64,000 nt of DNA from Phycicoccus endophyticus (GTDB lineage Bacteria > Actinomycetota > Actinomycetes > Actinomycetales > Dermatophilaceae), in assembly GCF_011326735.1 (NCBI RefSeq), contig NZ_JAANCN010000007.1, positions 1 through 64,000 on the forward strand, given 5' to 3'. Below are positions 1-11,309 of this stretch, in pieces. The notes beneath the pieces were generated by a model. The model saw only the letters and a list, made by a program, of their open reading frames with translations. It was not told where the DNA came from and did no database searches. Every line of letters begins with the position of its first letter. The stretch's first letter is position 1. The position numbers and the translations under genes are program-made.

Positions 1-264
1 CGGCACACCCGCCGGGTCGGCGACCAGGCGCGCCTCGGGCGGCAGGCCCGGGCGGCCAACCTCGCCGGCGCGCTGGCCGTGCCGCCGGTGGCCCGGGACG
101 CGGTGCGCGGTGCCGCGTGTGTCGTGCTCGACGACGTCGTGACGACCGGGGCGACCCTCGCGGAGGCCGCGCGGGCCCTCCGGTCGGCGGGCGCCGTGCA
201 CGTCGCGGGGGCGGTGGTCGCCGCGACGCCCGCCGTCCGGCCCGGCCGCGGCGGGTGGACGTGA
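1..264 (+). CDS. ComF-type phosphoribosyltransferase, C-terminal end (5' cut by window)
   Basis: The open frame enters from the left edge and stops at 262-264, leaving about 87 codons. It shows an Arg/Ala/Asn-rich stretch (RQARAANLAGAL) followed by the phosphoribosyl-pyrophosphate loop VVLDDVVTTGATL, the order expected in the C-terminal half of ComF/GntX proteins. These are implicated in DNA uptake or purine salvage, although their exact role in actinobacteria is unclear. The family is usually about 220-250 aa, so roughly the first two thirds lie outside the window. In many actinobacteria comF sits just upstream of the hibernation factor and secA, as here. Identification as a PRTase is firm; ComF rather than another PRTase is inferred from context and the RANLAGA stretch. 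Confidence 0.8.
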   Translation, partial: RHTRRVGDQARLGRQARAANLAGALAVPPVARDAVRGAACVVLDDVVTTGATLAEAARALRSAGAVHVAGAVVAATPAVRPGRGGWT

Positions 265-291
265 GCGGCACGACGGGACACCCGGTTGTGG

Positions 292-308
292 GCCCCCCGG
301 CCGGGGGC
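292..308. terminator. Short GC hairpin after comF
   Basis: GCCCCC at 292-297 pairs with GGGGGC at 303-308 around a 5-nt loop, about 30 nt after the comF stop. There is no U-tract, which is common for actinobacterial terminators. It could also be only part of the hpf promoter region. Confidence 0.35.
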
Positions 309-314
309 TAGCGT
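309..314 (+). promoter_or_regulatory. Possible -10 (TAGCGT) for hpf
   Basis: TAGCGT fits the TANNNT -10 pattern seen before many genes here. It would start transcription near 321 and give hpf a leader of about 80 nt. No clear -35 is visible. Confidence 0.3.
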
Positions 315-403
315 CGGTCCATGGACCCCGTGCGGCGGAGGTGGTGCCCCTGACGCTTCGCGCGACGCGCGCCCCGACACCATCGAGCACGAGGAGGACC
401 CCA

Positions 404-1039
404 GTGGACATCGTCGTCACCGGACGGCACCTGACCGTCTCCGACCGATTCCGGGAGCACATCGAGGAGAAGCTGGCCAAGATCACCCAGCTCGAACCCC
501 GGACCCGGCGGGTCGAGGTCATGGTCAGCCACGAGGCCAACCGGCGCCAGGCCAAGGCCTGCGACCGGGTCGAGGTCACGATCTACGCCAAGGGCCCCGT
601 CGTGCGGGCCGAGGCGTGCGCCGACGACAAGTACGCCGCCCTCGACGTCGTCCTCGACAAGCTCATGGAACGGCTGCGGCGCCGCAGCGACCGCCGACAG
701 GTCCACCGCGGCCGGCGCACGCCGGAGTCGGTGGCGATGGCCACCGCCCGGATCCCCGAGCCCGAGGACGGGCCGGAGCCCGGGCCCGGCGACGCCGACG
801 GCCCGTTCGGCGACTCGCCGATCGAGGTCCGCGAGAAGGTGCACCACTCCAGGCCGATGACCCTCGCGGACGCCCTGCGCGAGATGGAGGCCGTCGGTCA
901 CGACTTCTACCTCTTCCACGACGTCGAGACCGACCGGGCGAGCGTCGTCTACCGCCGGCGGGGATGGTCCTACGGCGTCCTCCACCTCGACCTCGACGAC
1001 GGCCTGGCCGGCGACGACGTCGAGGTCGCGGCCTCCTGA
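404..1039 (+). CDS. hpf: Long-form ribosome hibernation promoting factor (HPF/RaiA)
   Basis: 211 aa from a GTG at 404, chosen because GAGGAGG at 391-397 lies 6 nt upstream and the protein then begins MDIVVTGRHLTVSDRFREH, the typical HPF start. Residues 1 to about 100 form the S30AE ribosome-binding domain. A charged Pro/Glu/Gly linker follows (about 105-140). The C-terminal dimerisation domain (about 141-195) contains KVHHSRPMTLADALREME and ends near the RRRGWSYGVLH strand. Long-form HPF binds the 30S subunit in stationary phase and joins two ribosomes into inactive 100S dimers in the cytoplasm. It lies between comF and secA, a common actinobacterial order. Confidence 0.95.
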   Translation: MDIVVTGRHLTVSDRFREHIEEKLAKITQLEPRTRRVEVMVSHEANRRQAKACDRVEVTIYAKGPVVRAEACADDKYAALDVVLDKLMERLRRRSDRRQVHRGRRTPESVAMATARIPEPEDGPEPGPGDADGPFGDSPIEVREKVHHSRPMTLADALREMEAVGHDFYLFHDVETDRASVVYRRRGWSYGVLHLDLDDGLAGDDVEVAAS

Positions 1040-1094
1040 GCGGCCCCGGCGCGGACCGCCTGCGCCCGGCGAGGTCGTGCGCGAGGATGGGCCG

Positions 1095-1754
1095 GTGGCC
1101 GAGGTGAGCAGCGACGCGGGCCCCGCTGGGGACCCCGTCCGGGTCGTCATCGCCGACGACCACGCCCGCTACCGGCAGAGCATGACGCTCGTCGTCGAGC
1201 TCGACGGCTCCGCTCGGGTCGTCGGCCAGGCCGGCGACGGCGAGGAGGCGCTCGCGGTCTGCGCCCGGGTGCGCCCGGACGTCGTCCTCATGGACGTGCG
1301 GATGCCCGGCCTCGGCGGGATCGACGCCGTCGCCCGGCTGTCCGTCGACGCTCCGGACGTGCGCACCGTGATGCTGACGATGAGCGACGAGGAGGACGAG
1401 CTGCTCGAGGCGCTGCGGGTGGGCGCGGTCGGCTGCCTGCTCAAGGACCGGCCGGGGGAGGAGGTGGCCGAGGCGGTCCGTCATGTGCACGCCGGTGGTG
1501 CCGTGCTCCCGGCGCGCCTGGCCGCCGCCCTGCTCGACGAGCTCGGCCGGCGCCGGCCCGGGCCCGGGCCGGCGCAGACCCGGCTGCTGCGGCTGCTCGC
1601 CCGCGGGATGTCGCAGGCCGAGGCCGCCGCCGCCCTCGGCCTGGCCGACGGCGAGCTCGCCCCCCTCCTCGGCGGCATCCTCGCCGCGCTCCGCTCCCGG
1701 CCGGACGCTCCCGTCCCCACGCGCGGCGAGAGCGCGCCGTCCCCGGATGGCTGA
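1095..1754 (+). CDS. NarL/FixJ-type response regulator (orphan)
   Basis: About 219 aa. The receiver domain (about 15-135) has the acidic pair D21-D22, the phospho-acceptor D67 in LMDVRMPG, and the conserved Lys in CLLKDRP. The C-terminal part (about 160-205) looks like a divergent LuxR-type helix-turn-helix ([19 protein letters not shown]), so DNA binding is likely but not certain. GTG 1095 is preferred over 1077 because GAGGA lies 7 nt upstream. No histidine kinase is adjacent, and the target genes are unknown. Its last 8 nt overlap the next gene, suggesting translational coupling with the YcaQ-family glycosylase. Confidence 0.85.
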   Translation: MAEVSSDAGPAGDPVRVVIADDHARYRQSMTLVVELDGSARVVGQAGDGEEALAVCARVRPDVVLMDVRMPGLGGIDAVARLSVDAPDVRTVMLTMSDEEDELLEALRVGAVGCLLKDRPGEEVAEAVRHVHAGGAVLPARLAAALLDELGRRRPGPGPAQTRLLRLLARGMSQAEAAAALGLADGELAPLLGGILAALRSRPDAPVPTRGESAPSPDG

Positions 1755-2943
1755 GCGCGAGCCGGTCCGCCTGAGCCGCCCCGCCGCCCGCCGCATCGCG
1801 CTCGCGGCACAGGGGTTCGCCCGGCCCCGACCGGCCCTCCCCGGCACCCGCGACCTCCAGCGGGTCCTCGACACCGTCGGCGTCGTGCAGATCGACAGCG
1901 TCAACGTGCTCGTCCGCAGCCACTACCTGCCCTTCTTCTCCCGGCTCGGCCCCTACGATCGGGGGCTGCTGGACCGCGCCCGCGACCGGGCCCCGCGGCG
2001 GATGGTCGAGTACTGGGCGCACGAGGCCTCCCTCGTCGCGCCGCAGGTGTGGCCGCTGCTGGACTTCAGGATGCGCCGCGCCCGCTCCGACGCCTGGGGC
2101 GGGATGCGCCGGGTCGCCCGCGAGCACCCCGAGCTCGTCGCCGCCGTCCGTGCCGAGGTGACCGCCCGCGGCCCGATGACCAGCCGGCAGGTCGAGGCCG
2201 CGCTCGCGCACGACCTGCCCCGCGAGCGCGAGGACTGGGGCTGGAACTGGTCGCTCGTCAAGAACGCCCTCGAGCACCTCTTCTGGGCCGGCGAGCTGTC
2301 CAGCGCGGGCCGCACGGCGCAGTTCGAACGCCGCTACGCCCATCCCGCCCGCGTCCTGCCCCCCGTGGTCCGGGAGGCGGCACTCGACCCCGGCCGGCGG
2401 CCCGGCGAGGAGGAGGCCGTCCGGTCGCTCGTGGCGCTCGCCGCCCGGGCTCACGGGGTCGGCAGCGAGCAGTGCCTGCGCGACTACGTCCGGCTCACCC
2501 CGCAGCAGGCCCGTCCGGCCCTGGCCGCTCTCGTCGAGGACGGCACGTTGCTGCCCGCGGTGGTCGAGGGCTGGCGACGCCCGGTCTACCTCCACCGGGA
2601 CGCACGCCGGCCTCGCGCCGTCCACGCCCGGGCCCTGCTCTCGCCCTTCGACTCCCTGGTCTGGGAGCGCGAGCGCACCCGGGCACTGTTCGGGTTCGAC
2701 TTCCGGCTGGAGATCTACGTCCCCGAGCCGCAGCGGGTCCACGGCTACTACGTGCTGCCGTTCCTGCTCGGGGACCGCCTCGTCGCCCGGGTCGACCTCA
2801 AGAGCGACCGCCCCGCCGGTGTGCTGCGGGTACGCCGCACGACGTGGGAGGAAGGGCACGGCGACCCCGCCGAGCGGGCGGAGCTGGACGCCGAGCTCGG
2901 GACGCTCGCCGGCTGGCTCGGCCTGGGCGCGGTCAGCCCCTGA
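1747..2943 (+). CDS. Winged-helix DNA glycosylase of the YcaQ/AlkZ family
   Basis: 398 aa from ATG 1747, overlapping the preceding response-regulator stop. The family (HTH_42, formerly DUF1006) consists of tandem winged helices. AlkZ and E. coli YcaQ excise alkylated bases and unhook interstrand crosslinks using a catalytic Q-x-D motif, seen here as Q48-I49-D50 in [12 protein letters not shown]. Also typical are the N-terminal [15 protein letters not shown] helix and the [19 protein letters not shown] stretch. Length matches E. coli YcaQ (about 410 aa). In actinobacteria AlkZ homologues can give self-resistance to DNA-alkylating antibiotics, but no biosynthetic cluster is present, so general repair is more likely. 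The 3' end overlaps the convergent GNAT gene by 11 bp. Confidence 0.85.
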   Translation: MAEREPVRLSRPAARRIALAAQGFARPRPALPGTRDLQRVLDTVGVVQIDSVNVLVRSHYLPFFSRLGPYDRGLLDRARDRAPRRMVEYWAHEASLVAPQVWPLLDFRMRRARSDAWGGMRRVAREHPELVAAVRAEVTARGPMTSRQVEAALAHDLPREREDWGWNWSLVKNALEHLFWAGELSSAGRTAQFERRYAHPARVLPPVVREAALDPGRRPGEEEAVRSLVALAARAHGVGSEQCLRDYVRLTPQQARPALAALVEDGTLLPAVVEGWRRPVYLHRDARRPRAVHARALLSPFDSLVWERERTRALFGFDFRLEIYVPEPQRVHGYYVLPFLLGDRLVARVDLKSDRPAGVLRVRRTTWEEGHGDPAERAELDAELGTLAGWLGLGAVSP

Positions 2944-4072
2944 GCAGCTCCCAGTGCAGGGCGGCGACGGTACGCCCACCGGGCAGGACGTCCGCGGCGG
3001 CCTCGGTGCCCCAGAGCTCGAACCCCAGGGCGTCGAGGACGCGGGTGCTCCCGACGTTGTCCTCGGCGGTGCGGGCGACGAGCCGGCGCAGGCCGAGGCC
3101 CCCGTCGGCCCGGGCGGTGAAGGCGTGCTCGACCACCCGGCGCGCGGCCGCGGTGGCCACGCCGCGGCGGCGAGCGCCCGGCAGGACCTGGTAGCCGAGC
3201 TCGGCGGTGTCGTCCTCGAGCGTGCCCTCGGTGACGAAGAGCAGCACCTCACCGAGGGCACGGTCGTGCTCGTCGTCGGCGACGCACCAGCTGACCGTCG
3301 TCCCCACGGCCATCTTCTCCCGTCGGGTGAGCAGCCACTCGGGGAAGGTGTCGGCGTCGAGCACCCCCCGCGCCGGCATGTGGTGCGAGGGCTGCTCGAG
3401 CGTCTCGAGCGCCTCGACGTCCTCGTCCCGCCAGGGCCGCAGACGCAGGCCGCCCGCGGCCGGGCTGCCGAGGGCGGTCGGCTCGCACCAGGGCGTGCGG
3501 GCCTCCATGAGGTCCTCGGCGCCCAGGCTGGCCTGCCAGGCGTCCAGGGCCGGCCCGCCGTCGCCGTCGGCGAGCGAGCCCGGCAGGGTGCCGTGGCGGG
3601 TGAAGCCGCACGCCCAGGCCACCCGCCAGGAGGCGAAGTTGCCCCGGGCGGCCCGCCAGAGCACCCGGCTCCCCCCGCGCTCGAACCACCAGCGGCACGC
3701 GAGCCGGACCGCGGCGGCCATCACGCCGCAGCCCCGCGCCTCGGGGTGCAGCCCGTAGCCGAGCTCGGCGACCTGGTCCCCGACCCTCGGGCGCAGGTCG
3801 ACGGCGCCGAGGTAGGTCCCGCCCGGGTCGTCGGCACGGGTGACCGCCCAGGTGCGGTTCCCTGCGGCGTCCCGCCAGGCCGCCTCGAGCGCGGCCAGCC
3901 ACTCGCGTCCCTGCTGCGGGCCGTAGGGGCGGGGCACCGTGGTCCAGCGCAGCGACTCGGGGTCGGTGCACTGCTCGACGATGCGCTCGAGGTCGGCCGA
4001 CCGGTGCGCGCGCAGGCGCACCTGCCCGTCGCCCAGCTCGGGCACGTCGTCGGGGAAGGTCGTCACCGTCAT
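2933..4072 (-). CDS. Tandem GNAT N-acetyltransferase
   Basis: 379 aa from an ATG at 4072. Two GNAT folds are fused. The N-terminal copy (about 15-185) carries [24 protein letters not shown]. The C-terminal copy (about 205-375) carries [24 protein letters not shown] followed by [17 protein letters not shown]. Both have the R/Q-x-x-G-x-G/A acetyl-CoA loop (ARGCGV, ARRRGVA). The pattern resembles RimJ/RimL-like acyltransferases that modify amino groups of proteins or small molecules. The substrate cannot be read from sequence. It converges on the YcaQ-type gene with overlapping stops and diverges from secA. Confidence 0.85.
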   Translation of the reverse strand: MTVTTFPDDVPELGDGQVRLRAHRSADLERIVEQCTDPESLRWTTVPRPYGPQQGREWLAALEAAWRDAAGNRTWAVTRADDPGGTYLGAVDLRPRVGDQVAELGYGLHPEARGCGVMAAAVRLACRWWFERGGSRVLWRAARGNFASWRVAWACGFTRHGTLPGSLADGDGGPALDAWQASLGAEDLMEARTPWCEPTALGSPAAGGLRLRPWRDEDVEALETLEQPSHHMPARGVLDADTFPEWLLTRREKMAVGTTVSWCVADDEHDRALGEVLLFVTEGTLEDDTAELGYQVLPGARRRGVATAAARRVVEHAFTARADGGLGLRRLVARTAEDNVGSTRVLDALGFELWGTEAAADVLPGGRTVAALHWELLRG

Positions 4073-4179
4073 GGCGTCAGCCAACCACCGGCGGGCCACG
4101 CGGGGAACTCGGGGACCATGCCGTGCCGTTGGCCTGACGTGGCGTGCCCCGCCCGGCGGGCGGCTCCCGGGGCCTCGAC

Positions 4180-4185
4180 TACCCT
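4180..4185 (+). promoter_or_regulatory. Likely -10 (TACCCT) of secA
   Basis: TACCCT lies about 60 nt before the secA GTG and would give a leader of about 50 nt containing the AGGGAGT ribosome-binding site at 4231-4237. Confidence 0.45.
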
Positions 4186-4244
4186 GGGCGGGTCCGGCGG
4201 TCAGGCACCGCCTGCGTGTCGTCTGCCCCGAGGGAGTCCTGCTC

Positions 4245-7124
<2,880 letters not shown>

Positions 7125-7142
7125 GCGCCGACCGCGGGCCGC

Positions 7143-7685
7143 TCACCCGACCTGCAGTGCGCTGACCCGCCACTTGCCGTCCTGACCGACGAGCCGGAGG
7201 GCGACGGCGCGCACCCGGCGGCCGTGCTCGACGACGACGGCCGCTTCGGCGACGCCGTCGGCGGGCTCGCACACCCGCACCCGGCGCACGAGGACGCGCT
7301 GGCGCCCGGGGGCCCGGCCCACGCCGGCCCGGCGGGCGACCCGGGCGCCGCGCCGGGCGAGGACGGCGTAGACCTCCGGGGTGGTCCAGCGCAGCACCTG
7401 CGGCGCCGGCCGGGCGCCCGTCATCACCTCGAGCAGGGCCTGCGCCATCCGGGCGGCCCAGGCGGCGGGGTCGGGCAGGTCGCCGCGTGCCGTGCGCTGC
7501 GGACCGAACACCTGCTCGTCGGAGGCGCACGAGAAGTCGACGGCGAGGGCGTCCTGGACGTACCCGGGGACCCGCCCCGCCGGTGCGCCGGCTGCGGCCC
7601 GCCCCCGGCGCACCGCCTCGCCGAGCGGCAGCGCCGGGGGCAGCGGCCGCGGGGTGGGCGCGACGTGCAGCCCGGGCCGGCTCAC
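7143..7685 (-). CDS. Rv3235-family protein (DUF6459)
   Basis: 180 aa from a GTG at 7685. After a Pro-rich N-terminus (about 1-45), residues 70-180 form an alpha+beta domain with PAAWAARMAQALLEVMTGARP and a C-terminal strand set ending in RAVALRLVGQDGKWRVSALQVG. This pattern is typical of the actinobacterial Rv3235 family, found near secA in Mycobacterium as here. No function is established; the fold resembles small cone-shaped domains that bind peptides, but that is inference. Its start codon overlaps the stop of the upstream LysM gene (GTGA), so the two are translated together. Confidence 0.75.
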   Translation of the reverse strand: MSRPGLHVAPTPRPLPPALPLGEAVRRGRAAAGAPAGRVPGYVQDALAVDFSCASDEQVFGPQRTARGDLPDPAAWAARMAQALLEVMTGARPAPQVLRWTTPEVYAVLARRGARVARRAGVGRAPGRQRVLVRRVRVCEPADGVAEAAVVVEHGRRVRAVALRLVGQDGKWRVSALQVG

Positions 7686-8419
7686 GAGGGCCCCGCGCCC
7701 GGGGGCCGCAGGACCTGACCCGGCAGGAGCAGGTCGGGGTCGGGCCCGATGACGGCGCGGTTGGCCGCGTACCAGCGGGGCCAGGCGTGCGCGACCTCGG
7801 CGTCGGTCGCCCCCTCACCGAGGTGTCGCGCGGCGAGCGACCACAGCGAGTCACCGCGCTGCACGACCACCTCCTCCGGCCCGGGGCCGGGCGCGGGGCC
7901 GCTGACGACGGCCACCTCCGGCTGCCGGCGCACCGGGGGCGCGGTGGGGGTCCAGCCGGGATCGGGCGGAGGCGACCACGAGGGCTCCGGGAGGGGAGCG
8001 GCCACCGCCCGGGTGACGGCGACCGCGGCCTCCCGGGCGGGGGCGGCCACGGCACCGCCGGCCCCGAGCCCCGCGCCGAGACCCGCCCCGAGGACGAGGG
8101 CCGCGGCCCGGCGCACCAGCCGCGGGCTGAGCAGCGCCGCCGCGGCGTAGGCCCATCGCCCCACCACCCCCGGACCCCGGGCGAGCGCCTCCAGGAGGAC
8201 GCCGAGGACGAGCCAGGCCAGCCCCAGCGCCCCGAGACCGGCGACGAGGGCCAGCAGGGCCTGCGCCGGGTCCGACGGGGCACCCCGAGCGGCGGCGGCG
8301 CAGGCCGAGGCCGCCGCCCGGGCGAGCAGCCCGGCCGCCACCGCGGCGAGCGCGGTGCCCAGAACCGCGGCGGCTAGCCGCGCACGGTGCGCCCTGTGGC
8401 TGTTTGACGACGTTTGCAT
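7682..8419 (-). CDS. Membrane protein with C-terminal LysM domain
   Basis: About 245 aa from ATG 8419 (an in-frame start up to 12 codons upstream is possible). It has two or three hydrophobic helices in the first half, a Pro-rich linker, then a LysM domain: VVVQRGDSLWSLAARHLG...WPRWYAANR and PDLLLPGQVLRPP at the extreme C-terminus. LysM domains bind peptidoglycan, so the protein probably anchors to the membrane and contacts the wall. It is coupled by a 4-bp overlap to the Rv3235-family gene. In related actinobacteria this pair recurs, suggesting a shared envelope role. Confidence 0.8.
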   Translation of the reverse strand: MQTSSNSHRAHRARLAAAVLGTALAAVAAGLLARAAASACAAAARGAPSDPAQALLALVAGLGALGLAWLVLGVLLEALARGPGVVGRWAYAAAALLSPRLVRRAAALVLGAGLGAGLGAGGAVAAPAREAAVAVTRAVAAPLPEPSWSPPPDPGWTPTAPPVRRQPEVAVVSGPAPGPGPEEVVVQRGDSLWSLAARHLGEGATDAEVAHAWPRWYAANRAVIGPDPDLLLPGQVLRPPGAGPS

Positions 8420-8467
8420 GCGTTTGACCCTAGAGTCCGCGGCCGGCGGTGGCAAGCGGTCGGTGCG

Positions 8468-8473
8468 TACCCT
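8468..8473 (+). promoter_or_regulatory. -10 element TACCCT, probable leaderless start
   Basis: TACCCT ends 8 nt before the ATG at 8482. With normal -10 to start-site spacing the transcript would begin at or next to the start codon. No ribosome-binding site is visible, consistent with leaderless translation. Confidence 0.5.
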
Positions 8474-8481
8474 GTGGACCC

Positions 8482-9024
8482 ATGCGATGGGAGGGGCTCT
8501 TCGCCGACCTCGAGGGGCAGCTGGCCGCCGAGGAACGACGCGAGCGAGACAGCGAGGTGGCCGAGCGCACCCGGCGCGAGCGCGCCCTCGTCGACCTCAC
8601 CGCGCGGCTGGCCGCCGGGCTGGGGCACGAGCTCGGGCTGCGGGTCGCCGGCGGCTCGGCGGTCTCCGGACGGCTGCGCGACGTCGGCGACGGCTGGCTG
8701 CTGCTGGCCGCCGGGCGCACCGAAGTGCTCGTCCCGCTCCCGGCGCTGCTCACCGTCACCGGGCTGCCGCCGCAGGCGGAGCCGGCCCGCACCGCCCGCC
8801 GGTTCGGCCTCGGCTACGCCCTGCGGGCGCTGGCACGGGACCGCGCCGGCGTGGTCCTCGGGCTGAGCGAGGGGCCGGCGCTCACCGGCACGCTCGACGT
8901 CGTGGGCGCCGACCACCTCGTCCTCGCCGAGCACCCGGAGGGGGAGCCTCGGCGACGGGCGAACGTCACCCGTGTGCTCGCCGTGCCGTTCACGGCGCTG
9001 GGCCGCGTCGACTCGCGCGGCTGA
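8482..9024 (+). CDS. Hypothetical actinobacterial protein
   Basis: 180 aa. The N-terminal 40 residues are highly charged and probably helical (EGQLAAEERRERDSEVAERTRRERA). The rest alternates short strands, including LRDVGDGWLLLAAGRTEVLVPL and LDVVGADHLVLAEH, which resemble two repeats of a small beta-barrel of the Sm/PRC type. No catalytic motif is seen. Orthologues of this kind commonly sit near the HTH and SAF-domain genes in Micrococcales. Function unknown. The start is set by the closely spaced -10 element. Confidence 0.7.
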   Translation: MRWEGLFADLEGQLAAEERRERDSEVAERTRRERALVDLTARLAAGLGHELGLRVAGGSAVSGRLRDVGDGWLLLAAGRTEVLVPLPALLTVTGLPPQAEPARTARRFGLGYALRALARDRAGVVLGLSEGPALTGTLDVVGADHLVLAEHPEGEPRRRANVTRVLAVPFTALGRVDSRG

Positions 9025-9030
9025 CCCGGG

Positions 9031-9264
9031 TCAGCCGGGCGGCTCCTGCGGCGGCTGCTCACCGCGGGTCGCGACGACGTCGCGCGTCTGGGCGTACATC
9101 CGGGCGATGTAGGACTCCAGCTCGCTCGTCTCGACCCGCCACTGGCCGCGGCCGCCGACCTTGATCGCCGGCAGCTCGCCGCTGCGGACGAGGGCGTAGG
9201 CCTGCGCCGCGGAGATGTCGAGGATCTCCGAGACCTCGGTGAGCGGGATGAAGCGGCGGGGCAC
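9031..9264 (-). CDS. Small helix-turn-helix (excisionase/BldC-like) protein
   Basis: 77 aa from a GTG at 9264. Residues 1-60 form a MerR-type winged HTH: RFIPLTEVSEILDISAAQAYALVRSGELPAIKVGGRGQWRVE, with the second helix at about 17-26 and the wing at the GGRGQWR turn. A Pro/Glu-rich tail follows. These single-domain proteins bind direct repeats in promoters; BldC controls development in Streptomyces and other members are generic regulators. It converges on the preceding hypothetical gene with a 6-nt gap and diverges from the SAF gene, about 100 bp away. Confidence 0.85.
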   Translation of the reverse strand: MPRRFIPLTEVSEILDISAAQAYALVRSGELPAIKVGGRGQWRVETSELESYIARMYAQTRDVVATRGEQPPQEPPG

Positions 9265-9365
9265 GGCGCCAGTGTGCCACCCGGGCCCCTCCCGCCCGGC
9301 CCGGCCGTCCACAGGGCCGGCCCACCGGCGGGCGCGCACGGGCGGACTGGGGCAGGATCGCCGCC

Positions 9366-10028
9366 ATGAGCGACCTGCCGACACCGACCGCCTCCCGGCT
9401 GCGCGCGCCGTCCTGGCGCGACTCGCGGCTGCTCGTCGGCGTGCTCCTCGTGCTCGTCTCCACGGCGCTCGGGGGGCTCGTCCTGGCCCACGCCGACGAC
9501 ACCGTCCCCGTGTACGCGGCGGCCCGGGCCTGGACCCCGGGGCAGCGGCTCACCGCCGAGGACGTCGCGGTCGTGCGCGTCCGCCTCGGCTCGGGAGCGG
9601 CGGACTACCTCGCGGCCGACGTCCCGCTGCCCGAGGCCCGGTACGCGCTGCGGGAGCTGCGCGCCGGCGAGCTCGTGCCGAGCTCGGGGGTCGGGAGCGC
9701 CCAGGACGTCGGGGTCCAGCAGCTCGCCCTCCAGGTCGAGGCCACCTCGGCCGGCGTCCTCGCGCGGGGGGCGCTCGTCGACGTCTACGTCAACCGGCCG
9801 CGGCAGGGGTCCGCCGGGGTCGGCAGCACGCGCTACGCCGGGCCCGAGCGGGTCCTGCAACGGGTCTCGGTCGCGGGCGTGGCCGAGGCCGACGCCGTGC
9901 TCGCCGGGGCCGAGCAGACCCGGGCGGTCCGGGTCATGGTCCCGAGCGACGCGGTCCCCGGGCTCGTCGGCGACGTCGACGCCGGCTCCCGGATCACCCT
10001 CGTCCCCGTCCCCGGCGGCCCCTCGTGA
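9366..10028 (+). CDS. SAF-domain (CpaB/RcpC-like) membrane protein
   Basis: 220 aa from ATG 9366. One N-terminal transmembrane helix (about 20-42, LLVGVLLVLVSTALGGLVLA) precedes an extracytoplasmic SAF domain: VPVYAAARAWTPGQRLTAEDV and YALRELRAGELVPSSGV. A C-terminal beta-rich region similar to RcpC/CpaB follows. CpaB-like proteins support Flp/Tad pilus assembly. Its stop overlaps the GTG of the CpaE-like ATPase, so the two form one unit. The main Tad operon lies 20 kb away at 30.4-35 kb. Confidence 0.75.
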   Translation: MSDLPTPTASRLRAPSWRDSRLLVGVLLVLVSTALGGLVLAHADDTVPVYAAARAWTPGQRLTAEDVAVVRVRLGSGAADYLAADVPLPEARYALRELRAGELVPSSGVGSAQDVGVQQLALQVEATSAGVLARGALVDVYVNRPRQGSAGVGSTRYAGPERVLQRVSVAGVAEADAVLAGAEQTRAVRVMVPSDAVPGLVGDVDAGSRITLVPVPGGPS

Positions 10029-11296
10029 CGACGGTCGTCACGGCGCTCACCCACCGGCACGAGGCCCGGTTCGTCGAGGTCGTCGGCGCCGCGGCGGAGG
10101 TGACCCTCGTGCGACGGTGCGCCGACCTGCCCGAGCTGCTCTCGACGGGGGCCGCGGGGGTGGCCCGGGTCGCGGTGGTCTCCCCGGACCTGCGCGGCCT
10201 GGACCGGGACGCCCTGCGGCATCTCGCGGGGCACGGCGTGCGCGTCGCCGGCCTGGCCGCACCCGAGGACGAGGACGGCGAGCGCCGCCTGCGCCAGCTC
10301 GGGGTGGCGAGTGTGCTGCACCCCGACGACGACGCGGCCACCGTCGCCGCCGTCCTCGGGGGCCTCGCGGAGGCGACGACCTCCCGGCCCCTCGGCCCCG
10401 CGGCCGCGTCCACGGGTGAGGTCGAGGAGGAGCCCGAGGCGCCCCGGGCGCCGACGCCGGTCACCGTCGTGTGGGGTCCCACCGGGGCTCCCGGTCGCAC
10501 CACGGTCGCGGTCACGCTCGCGGCGACCCTGGCCCGTGCCGGCATCCGCACCCTCCTGGTCGACCTCGACACCTGGGGGGCGTCGGTGGCCCAGCTGCTC
10601 GGGCTCGTCGACGAGGCTCCCGGGGTCGCGGCCGCGGCCCGGGCCTCCGAGCAGGGGCTGCTCGACGTGCCCGGGCTGGCCCGGCTCGCCCCGGAGGCCC
10701 TGCCCCGGCTGCGCGTGCTCACCGGCCTGCCGCGCGCCGACCGCTGGCCCGAGCTGCGGCCGGCGGCGGTCGAGGACGTGCTGCGGCTGGCGCGCGGGAT
10801 CGTCGACCACGTCGTCGTCGACACCGGCTTCGCCCTCGAGGAGGACGAGGAGCTCAGCTACGACACCGCCGCGCCCCGGCGCAACGCGGCGACCCTGACC
10901 GCGCTCGAGGCCGCCGACCGGCTCGTCGTCGTCGGGGCGGCCGACCCGGTGGGCCTCCAGCGGCTCGTGCGTGGCGTGCAGGACCTCGCGGTCCGCCCCG
11001 CCCCGCCCCCGACGGTCCTCGTCAACAAGGTGCGGGCCTCGGCCGCCGGGCCGCGTCCGGAGCGCACGATCCGCGAGGTCCTCGGCCGGTTCGCCGGGCT
11101 CGAGGAGGTGCGCCTGCTGCCGTGGGCGCCGGAGGACTGCGACGAGGCCGTGCTGACCGGCCGCGCCCTGACCGAGGTGCGCCCGCGCTCCCCCCTGTTG
11201 ACACAGGTCGCGGCGCTCGCCGCGGACCTCGACGAGCGGTGCGTGGGTGCCCCCACCGCGGGCCGCCACGGCACCCGGCGGCGCGCCCGGGTCTGA
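10025..11296 (+). CDS. CpaE/MinD-like ATPase
   Basis: 423 aa from GTG 10025. Residues 1 to about 125 resemble an atypical receiver-like domain (VTLVRRCADLPELL...VAVVSPDLRGLDRDAL). Residues about 145-410 are a ParA/MinD fold. The P-loop GPTGAPGRTT replaces the usual signature and second lysines of GKGGVGKTT with A/R. The partner motifs TLLVDLDTWG and HVVVDTGF remain, as does the late TVLVNKV strand. CpaE-like proteins position the Tad pilus. The altered P-loop may reduce ATP hydrolysis. It is coupled to the SAF gene by a 4-bp overlap. Confidence 0.8.
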   Translation: MTTVVTALTHRHEARFVEVVGAAAEVTLVRRCADLPELLSTGAAGVARVAVVSPDLRGLDRDALRHLAGHGVRVAGLAAPEDEDGERRLRQLGVASVLHPDDDAATVAAVLGGLAEATTSRPLGPAAASTGEVEEEPEAPRAPTPVTVVWGPTGAPGRTTVAVTLAATLARAGIRTLLVDLDTWGASVAQLLGLVDEAPGVAAAARASEQGLLDVPGLARLAPEALPRLRVLTGLPRADRWPELRPAAVEDVLRLARGIVDHVVVDTGFALEEDEELSYDTAAPRRNAATLTALEAADRLVVVGAADPVGLQRLVRGVQDLAVRPAPPPTVLVNKVRASAAGPRPERTIREVLGRFAGLEEVRLLPWAPEDCDEAVLTGRALTEVRPRSPLLTQVAALAADLDERCVGAPTAGRHGTRRRARV

Positions 11297-11309
11297 CACG
11301 ATAGGGCGC

